The notes under the pieces are model-generated. The model was not told the DNA's origin. It saw only the letters and a list, made by a program, of their open reading frames with translations, and made no database searches. A stretch of 64,000 nucleotides of DNA, from NCBI RefSeq assembly GCF_008180725.1, contig NZ_VTEV01000001.1, positions 589,269-653,268 on the forward strand, written 5' to 3'. Numbering within the stretch: the stretch's first letter is position 1; each line of letters begins with the position of its first letter. Shown here in pieces: positions 33,695 through 42,156 of the stretch. Made by a program: the position numbers and the translations under genes. Origin of the DNA: Sutcliffiella horikoshii. GTDB lineage: Bacteria; Bacillota; Bacilli; Bacillales; Bacillaceae_I.

Positions 33695-33934
33695 TTGAAA
33701 AGAAAGCATTCGTCGCATATTCATATTCTACTCGATAAAATAGAAGTCATGTCCATTATGAGTTGTTCCGGTATTTTCACAGGGGAAAACATGCAGGCTA
33801 ACTGGAGATCCTACCAAAAAGCAAATATGGGGTTTGGTTTAATAGCGGGGGTAGATAATCATTCTGAGTCCAACATAAACATTGTCCACGATCCTGATAT
33901 AGTGGATATGCCAATACAGGATAGTTCTAAATAA
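33695..33934 (+). CDS. GerPA/GerPF-like small spore protein, second copy
   Basis: 79 residues from a TTG with AAGGAGG at 7 nt. The pattern TGENMQANW-x5-KANMGFGLIAG is the same as in the preceding gene (TGQNNQPDW...KINMGNGIEIG), so the two are paralogues. The N-terminus has a His/Ser-rich stretch and the C-terminus ends DPDIVDM. It converges, stop against stop, with another paralogue on the minus strand, with no room for a terminator. Confidence 0.6.
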   Translation: MKRKHSSHIHILLDKIEVMSIMSCSGIFTGENMQANWRSYQKANMGFGLIAGVDNHSESNINIVHDPDIVDMPIQDSSK

Positions 33935-34234
33935 TTAGTCATCTTCTTCTCCATCTTGTATTTCCTCTTTTTCTTTTATCACATTCTGGAGCCATTGAGG
34001 AAGTTCCTGCGAATCTGATTGCTCAAACAAATCGATAAAAGAAGAGTCACTAACCTGGCTCTTTGTTCCATGAATATCATTTTCATCGCCACTTATGTTT
34101 CCTACCCCTTGGTTATGCTTTTTATGACTTTGAAACTGAGAAGGATAATTGTTGCCCATATTGATGCATGAGGCACTTTCCACCACACCAATCCTAATGC
34201 TTCCTATAAAGAAATTAGGGGAATAATCTGACAT
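33935..34234 (-). CDS. GerPA/GerPF-like small spore protein with acidic tail
   Basis: 99 residues. MGNNYPSQFQSHKKHNQGVG and the following NISGDENDI share the G-x-N...K-x-N-x-G-x-G-x-I-x-G-x-x-N layout with three other small proteins in this cluster. The C-terminal third is acidic (EEIQDGEEDD end). It follows the GerPC-like gene by 3 bp; the upstream AAGGAGG is 11 nt from the ATG. It is the last gene of the minus-strand operon. Confidence 0.6.
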   Translation of the reverse strand: MSDYSPNFFIGSIRIGVVESASCINMGNNYPSQFQSHKKHNQGVGNISGDENDIHGTKSQVSDSSFIDLFEQSDSQELPQWLQNVIKEKEEIQDGEEDD

Positions 34235-34237
34235 ACA

Positions 34238-34648
34238 TTAACTCTCCTCCTTCCCATTAATTTTTACAGAAAATCCACTTTTTCTACTTATAACACTTAT
34301 GCGCTGGTCTTCCGTTTGTTTATCCTTTTTTCTTAAAGGGCGATAAGTTGGGACTACTTTCTTTTGTTCTTCCTTTTTTTCAATAAAAGTTGGTTTCTGA
34401 TGGGAATTTACTTCTTTTGCGTCAAAATTATTCCCAATATTAAGGGTGCCGCTAAGCTGTTCTATCGCAATGCTATCGAGATGATAGTCAAGCTTTTCTA
34501 TCTGCGCGCTCCCTATCTTCAGCGTGTGAATATGATAGTGGACATCCTGTCGCCTTGCATCACCTTTCTTATGAAAAAGAGTGGTAAGCTGCTCTATTCT
34601 CTTTTCTAAGTCTTCAACTCTTTTTTCCAACTCATCGTTTTTAGACAT
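34238..34648 (-). CDS. GerPC-like protein with N-terminal coiled coil
   Basis: 136 residues. Residues 1-28 form a coiled coil (ELEKRVEDLEKRIEQLTTLF). The middle segment IEKLDYHLDSIAIEQLSGTLNIG matches the layout of the conserved GerPC block (IE..Y.FDQLKIE.L.GTLNIG). GerPC is about 200 residues in B. subtilis, so this copy is short. It sits among GerPA/PF-like genes, supporting the call. Ribosome binding site weak (GGTTGTGAT). Role: spore coat permeability to germinants, inferred. Confidence 0.65.
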   Translation of the reverse strand: MSKNDELEKRVEDLEKRIEQLTTLFHKKGDARRQDVHYHIHTLKIGSAQIEKLDYHLDSIAIEQLSGTLNIGNNFDAKEVNSHQKPTFIEKKEEQKKVVPTYRPLRKKDKQTEDQRISVISRKSGFSVKINGKEES

Positions 34649-34665
34649 GGATCATCACAACCATT

Positions 34666-34872
34666 TTAGGAAGATGTAAGTTCGTTGCCGCCACTTTGGC
34701 TTTTTACTGAATTACTTGATTGCCTGATTGAGTTTCTCTCGCCTGATATTATTCCGAAGCCTTGGTTTTCGTTCTGGGTTGACTTGGTATTCCAACTGAC
34801 GTTTTTTCCTTTATTTAAAGACGATGAATTCATCATAATGTCCACTTTTAAATCCTTCACCTCGAATTTCAA
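34666..34872 (-). CDS. Small GerPA/GerPF-like protein
   Basis: 68 residues from a TTG with AGGTGG 7 nt upstream. It carries NKGKNVSWNTKSTQNENQGF followed by GIISGERNSI, the same motif as its neighbours, and a Ser/Asn/Gly-rich tail. It lies between the Hsp20 gene and the GerPC-like gene. Four genes of this cluster share the motif, so they appear to be products of local duplication. Confidence 0.6.
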   Translation of the reverse strand: MKFEVKDLKVDIMMNSSSLNKGKNVSWNTKSTQNENQGFGIISGERNSIRQSSNSVKSQSGGNELTSS

Positions 34873-34897
34873 CCTGCCCCCACCTCTCTCTGTATTG

Positions 34898-35326
34898 TTA
34901 TTCTATAAAATCTATTTCAACTGAAACATCTTGTGCATTCTTTTGAAATATGAGTGTCAATAATCCTTGCTTATATTGTGCAGTCAGTTTTTCTGGCATA
35001 AACGAAAAGGGAATTGCTACTACACGCTGAAAGTCACCAAAAAATCTTTCCCCTTGGAGTAAGTTTTCTCTTTCTACTGGGTAAGGATATGGAATGCTTC
35101 CTTTAATAAATAGCTGATTGTTTTTAACGGAGATTTGAATGTCTTCCGTGGATTTCAACCCGGGAAGTTCCATGATTATTAGTCCTTTGTCTTCTGTTTC
35201 CATTATATCGATAAGAGGAACTCGCTTTGGGATAACCGGTAGCATGTCTTTCCAAAACTTATCTCCTAATACCTCATCAATTTTATCGTTCATTGTTTCC
35301 CATGGGTTTGTATGCTTCTTTTTCAT
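34898..35326 (-). CDS. Hsp20/alpha-crystallin family protein, spore coat CotP/CotM-like
   Basis: 142 residues from the ATG at 35326 (GGAGG 6 nt upstream); a GTG/ATG further up at 35341 has no site. An alpha-crystallin domain spans about residues 45-142: VPLIDIMETEDKGLIIMELPGL and ISVKNNQLFIKGSI, then a basic/aromatic region and YKQGLLTLIFQK. The classical C-terminal I-x-I anchor is replaced by VEIDFIE. CotM/CotP-type small heat-shock proteins belong to the spore coat. It leads a four-gene minus operon with the GerP-like genes, which supports a coat function. Confidence 0.8.
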   Translation of the reverse strand: MKKKHTNPWETMNDKIDEVLGDKFWKDMLPVIPKRVPLIDIMETEDKGLIIMELPGLKSTEDIQISVKNNQLFIKGSIPYPYPVERENLLQGERFFGDFQRVVAIPFSFMPEKLTAQYKQGLLTLIFQKNAQDVSVEIDFIE

Positions 35327-35455
35327 CAGCCTCCTCCCCAACAGAATTCTCGTTAGTGTTCTTTAACTATGTATATGTGGGACATTCATGCTTTTATTCG
35401 GACAAAAAAGAGAAACCATGTTTCTGGTTCCCCTTCCCCTGTTGATTGCTCAATA

Positions 35456-35902
35456 TTATTTTTCTTCTATACCTAAAACGCGGTTAATGCGTTTTTTTAG
35501 CATTTTCATCCCGCCTCCACCTGCTTGGAAATGACGAAGTTTTCCTTCTTCATCAAATACGTAGTAAGCTGGTACGTATTTATTTTCGAAGGCTTCTGTA
35601 AGTTTGTGTTCACTATCGACAAAAATCGGTTGTGTAATGTCATGGCCCATTGCCATGGAACGTATCACGCCGATATCAAGGTCATCTTCAGAACGTGGCA
35701 TGTGTACTGCAATTACATTCAAGTCGTCGTCATAATCGTCACGCAGTTCATTAATTTCCGGCATTGCTTCTTTACATAAATGACAACTAACTGACCAGAA
35801 GTGGATAAGGGTTGCTTTTCCTTTAAGCTCGTCCATCGAAACTTCTTCGTTGATCCATTCTGTTGCTCCTGTTAGTTCAGGCATTTGCTCTCTTAGTTTC
35901 AT
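35456..35902 (-). CDS. TlpA/ResA-like thioredoxin-fold protein without signal peptide
   Basis: 148 residues. The redox motif is C40-H-L-C43 in FWSVSCHLCKEAMPEI, followed by the cis-Pro region VPAYYVFDEEGKL. ResA/StoA/TlpA proteins are membrane-anchored, but this one has no signal or membrane segment, so it should work in the cytoplasm. VIAVHMPRSEDDLD and a GGGG loop near the C-terminus are seen. The function (thiol reductase or peroxide-linked) is open. It is monocistronic. Confidence 0.85.
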   Translation of the reverse strand: MKLREQMPELTGATEWINEEVSMDELKGKATLIHFWSVSCHLCKEAMPEINELRDDYDDDLNVIAVHMPRSEDDLDIGVIRSMAMGHDITQPIFVDSEHKLTEAFENKYVPAYYVFDEEGKLRHFQAGGGGMKMLKKRINRVLGIEEK

Positions 35903-36044
35903 TCTTCCCTCTCCTTTTTTATACGCGTTATCTTTTTATAATCATTATTATTTAATACGTTTTATATTATATTCATATCATTATTTGTTGTCAACCAGAT
36001 TATACTAATTATTAATAGATAATAAAAATAAAATGCTTAAAAAC

Positions 36045-36075
36045 AAAAAACCGAGCAGAAATGCCCGGTTTTTTA
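36045..36075. terminator. Bidirectional intrinsic terminator
   Basis: AAAAAACCG-GC...GC-CGGTTTTTT with a short loop. It lies upstream of the MFS gene's 3' end and downstream of the thioredoxin-like gene's 5' end; it can stop transcription from the UMF1 gene. Confidence 0.75.
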
Positions 36076-36160
36076 GTTGCCCAATCAACAGCTGTAAACT
36101 AAGAGAATGAAAAGTTTATGCTTTTTCAGTTGACCCGTGTAAATACCGTTTTATTAATCT

Positions 36161-36256
36161 TCAGGTTAATGAAGCCACTTTGTTGATTGGAGTGGAAGCC
36201 GCGTAGACGCCCGCAGGCAAGCGAAGCGCCCGGAACGGAAATCAACCGGATTTTAC
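36161..36256. repeat. Dispersed Bacillus repeat element, short copy with internal deletion
   Basis: Core 36182-36246: GTTGATTGGAGTGGAAG at one end and CGGAACGGAAATCAAC at the other, giving short inverted ends GTTGATT/AATCAAC. Compared with the copy at 44530-44690, about 60-75 bp of the middle are missing: both share GTGGAAG-GCG, then CCCGCAGGCAAGCGAAGCGCC. The element lies in the 3' region of the UMF1 gene. It resembles a repeat seen widely in Bacillaceae intergenic regions; I know of no assigned function. Confidence 0.8.
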
Positions 36257-36283
36257 ACTTTCTTGTTCTTTAAAGAAGCTGTC

Positions 36284-37612
36284 TTACGCTTCTTTTTTAT
36301 AAGGTACTTTAAGGGTGATGATTAGGCCGATAAAGGCTAGGATGATTAGAGAGCCAAGGGCTGTTCGGCTTGCTAGGTTTCCGTAGCCAGCAAGTATCAG
36401 TGTAATCGTACCGTACAGGAGAGGTCCAACAATGGAAGATACTTTTCCGGAAAAGGCGAAAAGGCCGAAGAACTGCCCTCTTTTTCCTTCTGGTGTCAAC
36501 TCAATGATAAACGTTCTGGAAGTCACCCATGTTGCACCGAGTGCTACTCCAAACAAACTTCCTGCAAGCCAAAGCATCCAAGGAGCAATAGCGAATACAG
36601 CAAAACATAATGCCGCGATTAAGAGTCCCGCTACAGATGCTACGGCAAGCTTAGAGCCAATATTTCTTGAGATATATCCATAGATAAACGACCCAATTAT
36701 ACTTGAAACAGTCGAGACCAGATAAAGCAATATAAATTCAGTTGCCGAGAAGCCTCCGATAGCCCTAGCATAAATAGCCATCATCGCAATCGCTGTTGCA
36801 ATTGCGTCATTGATGAAGAAATAAGCAATCATAAAGAGAAATACAGGACGATACAGGCGCATTTCTTTAAATGTCTGATATATTTCTTTATAGCCGCTGA
36901 AAAATGATTTTTTCTCTTGCACTTCTTTCGGTTTTTCTTTAAAAATAAAAAACAAAGGCAAGGAGAATAAAAGAAATAATATTCCGGTCGGGATGAAAGC
37001 ACGATGAAAATCACTATCCCCTACGTATAGGTATACAGTAAGCCCAAGTAATGTTCCCAAATACCCAACGGCAATTCCAAACCCTGATATTAACGGCAGT
37101 TCTTTTTTAGTTCCCAGGTCTGGAAGCATCGTGTCATAAAAAATGAGCGAGGAGTGGAAGAAAAATTTAGCTACCACAAATAGCAAAAGCACCAAAACAA
37201 AACTGATTGGCAATCCGAATAAAGTCTGGGAAGTTTGAAGGGATGCAAAGACTCCCATGAAGATGGTAGAAAAAACGGCGATTAAAGTAAAAGGAATGAT
37301 AAACTTTTTTCTTTTGCCTGTTCGGTCAATCATTACACCGAATAACGGTGAAAACAAAACCAGGAAAAAGCTGGCAGTTGCATTTGCGTACGAAAGAAAT
37401 GTACTTGCAATTTGATCCATTCTTTCATTTGTCCCGATCACTTCCTGAAGATAAAAAGGAAAAAAAATCGTGATGATATTGGATGAAAAAATAGTATTTG
37501 CAAAGTCATAAAGAGCCCATGAAATTATAGGTAATGAAAAATATAAAGCCCAGGGAGATCTTGGTTTTTCTTGTATGCTTCCATTTTCCACTTTTGGTTC
37601 CATATTTGCCAT
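36284..37612 (-). CDS. MFS transporter, UMF1/Atg22-like family
   Basis: 442 residues from the ATG at 37612 (GGAGG 8 nt upstream). Twelve membrane segments. SWALYDFANTIFSSNIITIFFPFYL near residues 25-50 is the hallmark of UMF1/Atg22-like proteins, and TWVTSRTFIIELTPEGKRGQFFGLFAFSGKVS with PEG(K/R)..FG..A..GK is the second. Eukaryotic Atg22 exports amino acids from vacuoles; the bacterial substrate is unknown. It has no operon partner. Confidence 0.85.
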   Translation of the reverse strand: MANMEPKVENGSIQEKPRSPWALYFSLPIISWALYDFANTIFSSNIITIFFPFYLQEVIGTNERMDQIASTFLSYANATASFFLVLFSPLFGVMIDRTGKRKKFIIPFTLIAVFSTIFMGVFASLQTSQTLFGLPISFVLVLLLFVVAKFFFHSSLIFYDTMLPDLGTKKELPLISGFGIAVGYLGTLLGLTVYLYVGDSDFHRAFIPTGILFLLFSLPLFFIFKEKPKEVQEKKSFFSGYKEIYQTFKEMRLYRPVFLFMIAYFFINDAIATAIAMMAIYARAIGGFSATEFILLYLVSTVSSIIGSFIYGYISRNIGSKLAVASVAGLLIAALCFAVFAIAPWMLWLAGSLFGVALGATWVTSRTFIIELTPEGKRGQFFGLFAFSGKVSSIVGPLLYGTITLILAGYGNLASRTALGSLIILAFIGLIITLKVPYKKEA

Positions 37613-37829
37613 TGATCTTTCCTCCATCTTTAATGTTATAGGAAGACTATTCTCTAATAAACCCTACACTCCTGCTTTCTTCTTTATTTTTTACGTAATA
37701 TTTACACCACACCTCTTATAACAATCATATGCTAATTACCCTCACCAAAAGAGCTAACTTGCATGAAATCTTTCTTCCTACTTCATACTATCAGTAATCA
37801 ACATGGAGAATATAAGGAAGGTGACAAGC

Positions 37830-38249
37830 ATGAAATTAAAAACGATGTTTATTGCATTAGTAATCGTACTCTTATGCGCTTGTACGAATCAAAACGAAAA
37901 AGAAAACGCAAAAGGTCCAACAATAACAGAAGAAAGAAAACAACCTGGTTTGATGTCCAACGATCAGTTAATCAGAGATTCACGTAATGAGGTATTAATA
38001 AATTTAGACAATGGAGAAAGTAATAATGAGGTAAATATCTCTAAACAAGAAGCAAAATCAAGTGTAATCGAGTATTTGGAGCTCACTAGGCATGATAGTA
38101 CAAATATTACTTATGAAGGTACCAACGGGGATTATTATTTATTTCATGCATCTGATCTTGTATATTTTAATAACCAGCCTGAGAAATTATCACGTGGATG
38201 GTACAAGGTCCATCGATCAACTGGTGAAGTATCTCTTTGGAAAAAATAA
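37830..38249 (+). CDS. Small lipoprotein, unknown
   Basis: 139 residues from the ATG at 37830 (GAAGGTG 6 nt upstream); an upstream in-frame ATG (37803) lacks a site. A type II signal peptide ends in lipobox CAC, Cys about 18 (MKLKTMFIALVIVLLCACTN). The mature part is polar, with an alpha/beta C-terminal region (YYLFHASDLVYF, WYKVHRSTGEVSLWKK) like the PepSY/YxeA-type fold; I cannot name a family. It converges with the KinB-like gene, with which it shares a terminator. Confidence 0.7.
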   Translation: MKLKTMFIALVIVLLCACTNQNEKENAKGPTITEERKQPGLMSNDQLIRDSRNEVLINLDNGESNNEVNISKQEAKSSVIEYLELTRHDSTNITYEGTNGDYYLFHASDLVYFNNQPEKLSRGWYKVHRSTGEVSLWKK

Positions 38250-38251
38250 AA

Positions 38252-38300
38252 AAGAGGCTGGAGTTGATTTATTACCATCAACCTCAGCCTATCTTATTTT
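38252..38300. terminator. Shared terminator of the lipoprotein and kinase genes
   Basis: AGGCTG-AGTTGAT...ATCAAC-CAGCCT stem, with A-run on the left and TTTTTTT on the right. Confidence 0.8.
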
Positions 38301-39553
38301 TTTCTTACAGTCGGCAGTAGCACAGTGACAGTTGTTCCGCTATGAACCTTGCTTTCGTAATGAATTTTCCCTTTCATTTCATGAATCAACCTGTTGGTTA
38401 TCATGCTGCCTAACCCTGTACCTTTTGTTTTAGTCGTATAATAGGGTAATCCGAGTTTCCCTAACTGCTCCTCGTTCATCCCTATTCCATTATCAATAAA
38501 TGTAATTTCAACTTGCCCTTTTTCATCTGCAGGCTTTTTCAATATTCTAACATAGCCGCCTTGCTCTTCTTCCACTGCCTCGATGCCGTTTTTAATGATG
38601 TTCATTAACGCCTGTTTTAAATGTTGTTCATCACTATAAATATAATGTTCTCCTTCTAATTTAAGATCTATGGAAACATTCCGGTATGATCCGAACGGTC
38701 TAAGCAATTCAACTGAATCTTGAAGAGCTTTGTTTACATCGATGTAAGTCAATGTAAAGTTTGTTGGACGTGCTACAGTCAAATAATTTGTAATGATCTT
38801 ATTAGTCCGGTCCAATTCATCAAGTATCAGTGGAGCAAATTGCTTTAGATTTTCATCTTTCGTGTCGGAGTTGATAAACTGAATAAATCCTCTAACCGTT
38901 GTGATGGGGTTTCTAATTTCATGGGCAAATGCTGCTGCCATTTGACTGACAGTTGAAAGCTTGTCAAGATACAATGTCTCATCAAACTGCTGATTAGCAA
39001 TGATTAACTTCTCTATTGTATAGATTAAAGCTGTAAAAGAAAGACCGAAAGCCAAAAAATAAACAAAGTAAAAACTAATATCCAAAAAAGATACCGTACT
39101 AAACAGGATGAAAATATATACCAAATAATAAAATGATATAGCAAATACCCCATACAATACCTTATTTTTACTTCCAAGAAAGCCCGACCGGAACATTATC
39201 CCCACTCCAAACGCCAGAATGGAAACCGCGATCCCAATGTATACATATTCTCCGCCAATTAAGTATCTGAGCATGACCACGATAGCCGTACAAATTAGAC
39301 CTGGATACCAGCCCCCATACAACGTTACAATAAGGATAGGTATCATCCTAAAGTCAAAATTGGTATCTTCAAGTGTTTCAATGGGATATAGCATACAAAG
39401 CGTTGCAGAAAATGCACTGAACAGACCTAGTATAGTTTTCTTATTAAAATTAAGGGGTTTTCTCTTACTGAAGGGAAAAAATAGATTTGCATTGAACATC
39501 AGAGAAAAAATGATGGTAATATTAACAATTAACGGTTTAATTAGATAAATCAT
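38294..39553 (-). CDS. KinB-like sporulation-type sensor histidine kinase
   Basis: 419 residues. About six membrane segments cover residues 1-185 with the LytS/5TMR-like motif FDFRMIPILIVTLYGGWYPG. The H-box AAAFAHEIRNPITTVRGFIQ, the N-box NIIKNGIEA, G1 DNGIGMNEEQLGKLGLPYYTTK and G2 GTGLGS follow. The HEIRNP-x-T-x-x-x-GF H-box is the class that phosphorylates Spo0F. KinB of B. subtilis has the same six-span layout without a ligand pocket. It is alone, lacking a response regulator, as expected for a phosphorelay kinase. The GGAGG is 11 nt upstream. Confidence 0.8.
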   Translation of the reverse strand: MIYLIKPLIVNITIIFSLMFNANLFFPFSKRKPLNFNKKTILGLFSAFSATLCMLYPIETLEDTNFDFRMIPILIVTLYGGWYPGLICTAIVVMLRYLIGGEYVYIGIAVSILAFGVGIMFRSGFLGSKNKVLYGVFAISFYYLVYIFILFSTVSFLDISFYFVYFLAFGLSFTALIYTIEKLIIANQQFDETLYLDKLSTVSQMAAAFAHEIRNPITTVRGFIQFINSDTKDENLKQFAPLILDELDRTNKIITNYLTVARPTNFTLTYIDVNKALQDSVELLRPFGSYRNVSIDLKLEGEHYIYSDEQHLKQALMNIIKNGIEAVEEEQGGYVRILKKPADEKGQVEITFIDNGIGMNEEQLGKLGLPYYTTKTKGTGLGSMITNRLIHEMKGKIHYESKVHSGTTVTVLLPTVRKK

Positions 39554-39834
39554 TCACAACAAATCCTCCAATTAATAACAACATTACTTACATTACCCAA
39601 ACTACTTAATTTAATGGGTAAAGTGTTAAATTTTATATTTCTACACCCCATACATTATAGGCTTCTTGATAGAGTTCGTCTAGAAGCACATGACTTTTTT
39701 CTAAATACTCACCTGAATAGTCGGATTTTAAGAACATTGATTACTATGCAAAACCCATTATTAGTACCCGCTATCCCTTCTTTGCTTTATAATAAAAACA
39801 AACCACTCTTTCCTGACAAAGGTGTGAACGAATT

Positions 39835-40383
39835 TTGGCAATAAAACTTGTAATACTGGGTCTTCTTATGGAAGGAGACAAGCATCCCTATGAAATCCAA
39901 CAAGTGATGCATGAACGTAATATGGAACAATATATCAAAATGGCAAAGGGCTCCCTTTATTATGCTGTGGAGCAGTTGCTCAACAAAAAGCTAATTAAAG
40001 TAAAACAAGTGGTAACAGATCAGACACGTCCTGATAAGACCATATATAGCATTACCCCTGCTGGAAAAGAAGCTTTTCAACAGTTACTGAAAAAACAACT
40101 ACAAGCGGAAAGTACGCACTATCATCCGATGTACACCGCACTAGCATTTATTCATCTTGGAGATGCAAGCCTGATTAGCGAAGCACTTTCAGAGAGGATT
40201 TCTCATACCAAAATGCAACTTGAAATGCTTGAAAGAGTGTATAAACAATTTGGTGTACACGCCCCTAAAGGGTCACAAGCTATCATGGAAAACGCCCATG
40301 AACTCTGTCAAGTTGAATTAAAATGGCTACAAGGATTGCAGAAAGATGCTGAAGAAGGATTATTTACTCAAGGAGAAAAATAA
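39835..40383 (+). CDS. PadR-family transcriptional regulator
   Basis: 182 residues from a TTG with AAAGGTG 10 nt upstream. The N-terminal winged helix shows ILGLLMEGDKHPYEIQQVM, then GSLYYAVEQLLNKKLIKV and SITPAGKEAFQQLL, typical of PadR. A long C-terminal helical part (about 100-182) should be a dimerisation/ligand domain. PadR proteins repress efflux or stress genes. No matching target gene is adjacent, so its regulon is unknown. Confidence 0.88.
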   Translation: MAIKLVILGLLMEGDKHPYEIQQVMHERNMEQYIKMAKGSLYYAVEQLLNKKLIKVKQVVTDQTRPDKTIYSITPAGKEAFQQLLKKQLQAESTHYHPMYTALAFIHLGDASLISEALSERISHTKMQLEMLERVYKQFGVHAPKGSQAIMENAHELCQVELKWLQGLQKDAEEGLFTQGEK

Positions 40384-40427
40384 AAAACGACGCACCCGCA
40401 TGAAATAAGAAGGGCGCGTCGTTTTTA
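40384..40427. terminator. Bidirectional terminator between the PadR gene and purine permease
   Basis: AACGACGC-CCC...GGG-GCGTCGTT stem flanked by A and T runs; the genes converge here. Confidence 0.8.
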
Positions 40428-40433
40428 TATCCT

Positions 40434-41729
40434 TTAATGTGCCGGAAAAAAGATCATTTGGATTAAGAAGATAACTGCAAACACGTAAATGAGCGGATGA
40501 ACATCTTTCCACTTTCCATTAACAACTTTCATGATTGGATACGTAATAAAACCAACCGCAATACCTGTTGCGATGCTTGAAGTCAATGGCATCGTTAAGA
40601 TGATGGCGAAAGCTGGGAACGCTTCATCAAAATTGCCCCATTGTATTTTTGCCAGCCCTTCCATCATGAAGCATCCGACAATAATTAATATCGGTGCAGT
40701 AATAGCCGGTAAACTTGAAATTGCCGAAATTGCCGGGGAAAAGAACATGGATAAAAGAAACAAACCAGCTACCACAACAGAAGTCATACCTGTTCTACCG
40801 CCTGCGGCAACCCCTGCAGAAGATTCGATATAAGCACATGACGGACTTGTTCCAAGAGCAGCACCAGCTGTCGTTGCTATTGCATCAGATAGTGTTGCAG
40901 GCTTCGTTCTTGCCAATTTGCCATCCTTCATAAATCCAGCCTGTTCTGAAACTCCCACAAGCGTACCAGTAGAATCAAAAATAGTAACCAGAATGAATGC
41001 AAACACCACCGTATATAATCCGTTTGTCACTACTCCACTAAGTGCATCTCCAATATGAATAAATTGAGGCGCAGGAGGCATATCCACAATGCCAGTAAAG
41101 GAAAGCATATTAAAGAAATAGCCTGCAACTGCCGTCAAAACCATTCCATAAAACAGGGCTCCAGATACCCTCTTGGCCATAAGGATGAGTGTGATGAACA
41201 GCCCACCGATAGAAAGCGCCGTAATCGGACTTGTTAGATCTCCAAGTGTAATCATCGTTGCTTCACTCGGCACTACAATACCTGCCATTTTCAAACCAAG
41301 AAATGCAATGAATAAGCCTATTCCCGCTGTAATTCCATATTTCAACGGCGCAGGAATTGCTTCAATTAGTGCTTTTCTTAAATTAGTCAAACTCAAAACA
41401 ATGATAACAAGCCCAGCTAAAAACACAGTTCCCAACACAGCTTGATAAGTAAGCCCCTGGGTAGCTACAACACTTGTGAAATATGCATTAAGGCCCATGC
41501 CTGGCGCAACCGCAATTGGATACTTTGCAAACAGTCCCATTGTTAATGTCCCGATCATAGCAGCGATAATCGTTGCCATAAACACTTGATCAAACGGAAT
41601 ACCTGCGGCTGATAGAATGGCAGGGTTGACAAAAATTATATAAACCATAGTAAGGAAAGTAGTAATTCCTGCTATTACCTCTTGTTTAATCGATGTATTA
41701 AACTTCTTAAAATCAAAATAGTTTTCCAA
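40434..41729 (-). CDS. Guanine/hypoxanthine permease, NCS2/AzgA-like (PbuG/PbuO)
   Basis: 431 residues with 12-14 membrane segments. TFLTMVYIIFVNPAILS near the N-terminus, PIAVAPGMGLNAYFT, and ESSAGVAAGGRTGMTSVV are the AzgA-type purine permease signatures, with STSPSCAYIES carried as GTSPSCAYIES. It would import hypoxanthine and guanine by proton symport. No purine-riboswitch core is visible upstream; instead a promoter with PurBox-like sites is present (41745-41802). Choice between PbuG and PbuO is not possible by eye. Confidence 0.88.
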   Translation of the reverse strand: MENYFDFKKFNTSIKQEVIAGITTFLTMVYIIFVNPAILSAAGIPFDQVFMATIIAAMIGTLTMGLFAKYPIAVAPGMGLNAYFTSVVATQGLTYQAVLGTVFLAGLVIIVLSLTNLRKALIEAIPAPLKYGITAGIGLFIAFLGLKMAGIVVPSEATMITLGDLTSPITALSIGGLFITLILMAKRVSGALFYGMVLTAVAGYFFNMLSFTGIVDMPPAPQFIHIGDALSGVVTNGLYTVVFAFILVTIFDSTGTLVGVSEQAGFMKDGKLARTKPATLSDAIATTAGAALGTSPSCAYIESSAGVAAGGRTGMTSVVVAGLFLLSMFFSPAISAISSLPAITAPILIIVGCFMMEGLAKIQWGNFDEAFPAFAIILTMPLTSSIATGIAVGFITYPIMKVVNGKWKDVHPLIYVFAVIFLIQMIFFPAH

Positions 41730-41744
41730 CTTGAAAATCCCCCA

Positions 41745-41787
41745 AAAACGAATGTATTATTGAAACCTTACTAATAATATTCGTTTT
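41745..41787 (-). promoter_or_regulatory. Possible PurR operator: two PurBox-like sites in inverted orientation
   Basis: On the minus strand AAAACGAATATTA and, inverted, ACATTCGTTTT. The PurBox consensus AWWWCCGAACWWT has a CGAA centre; both sites show AAAACGAA. The CGAA-to-TTCG gap is 27 nt, slightly more than the usual 24-25 for paired boxes. The first box overlaps the promoter spacer and -10 region, so repression would be direct. Confidence 0.45.
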
Positions 41788-41802
41788 CTATTGATAATTC
41801 AA
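41774..41802 (-). promoter_or_regulatory. Sigma-A-type promoter of the purine permease
   Basis: TTGAAT, 17-bp spacer, TATTAT on the minus strand, 45 bp upstream of the start codon. It overlaps the upstream PurBox-like site. Confidence 0.55.
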
Positions 41803-42156
41803 GAGAAAATCGAAAATTCATGTCCATTTAATAATTATTTTTCCGAATCACAACTATCTTTACAAATTAGCTTCCCTTTATCCGACTTTTTAGGTAAATA
41901 CTCTCCACTTGTTTTCACCATTACAAATTTGGGTATATTCAAAAATAAGTAACCAAACTTAAATAAATCATTTGTCACTCATTTACAAAGTTTCCACTAT
42001 TTTTTCTGATATATCTAAATTTTCTAAAAATTACACTTCACAAACAGGACAAAATATCAGATAATAGGAAAAAGGATGAAGCATCTCACAAACACATCCT
42101 TTTCATGATTAACCCGTAACTACGTATTCCAAAATTCCGCACAGGGGGTAGAAATT
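41803..42156. other. Intergenic region with one hairpin
   Basis: No gene-like frame. A hairpin AAAAGGATG...CATCCTTTT (about 42070-42105) with T-rich ends on the minus strand lies 50 bp before the IDEAL-domain gene; it may be a terminator. The rest is AT-rich and holds the upstream regions of the divergent genes. Confidence 0.6.

Noticed and set aside
41730-41860. Purine riboswitch upstream of the guanine/hypoxanthine permease
   Set aside because: No recognisable three-way junction core or conserved loop bases; the promoter is only 45 bp from the start codon.
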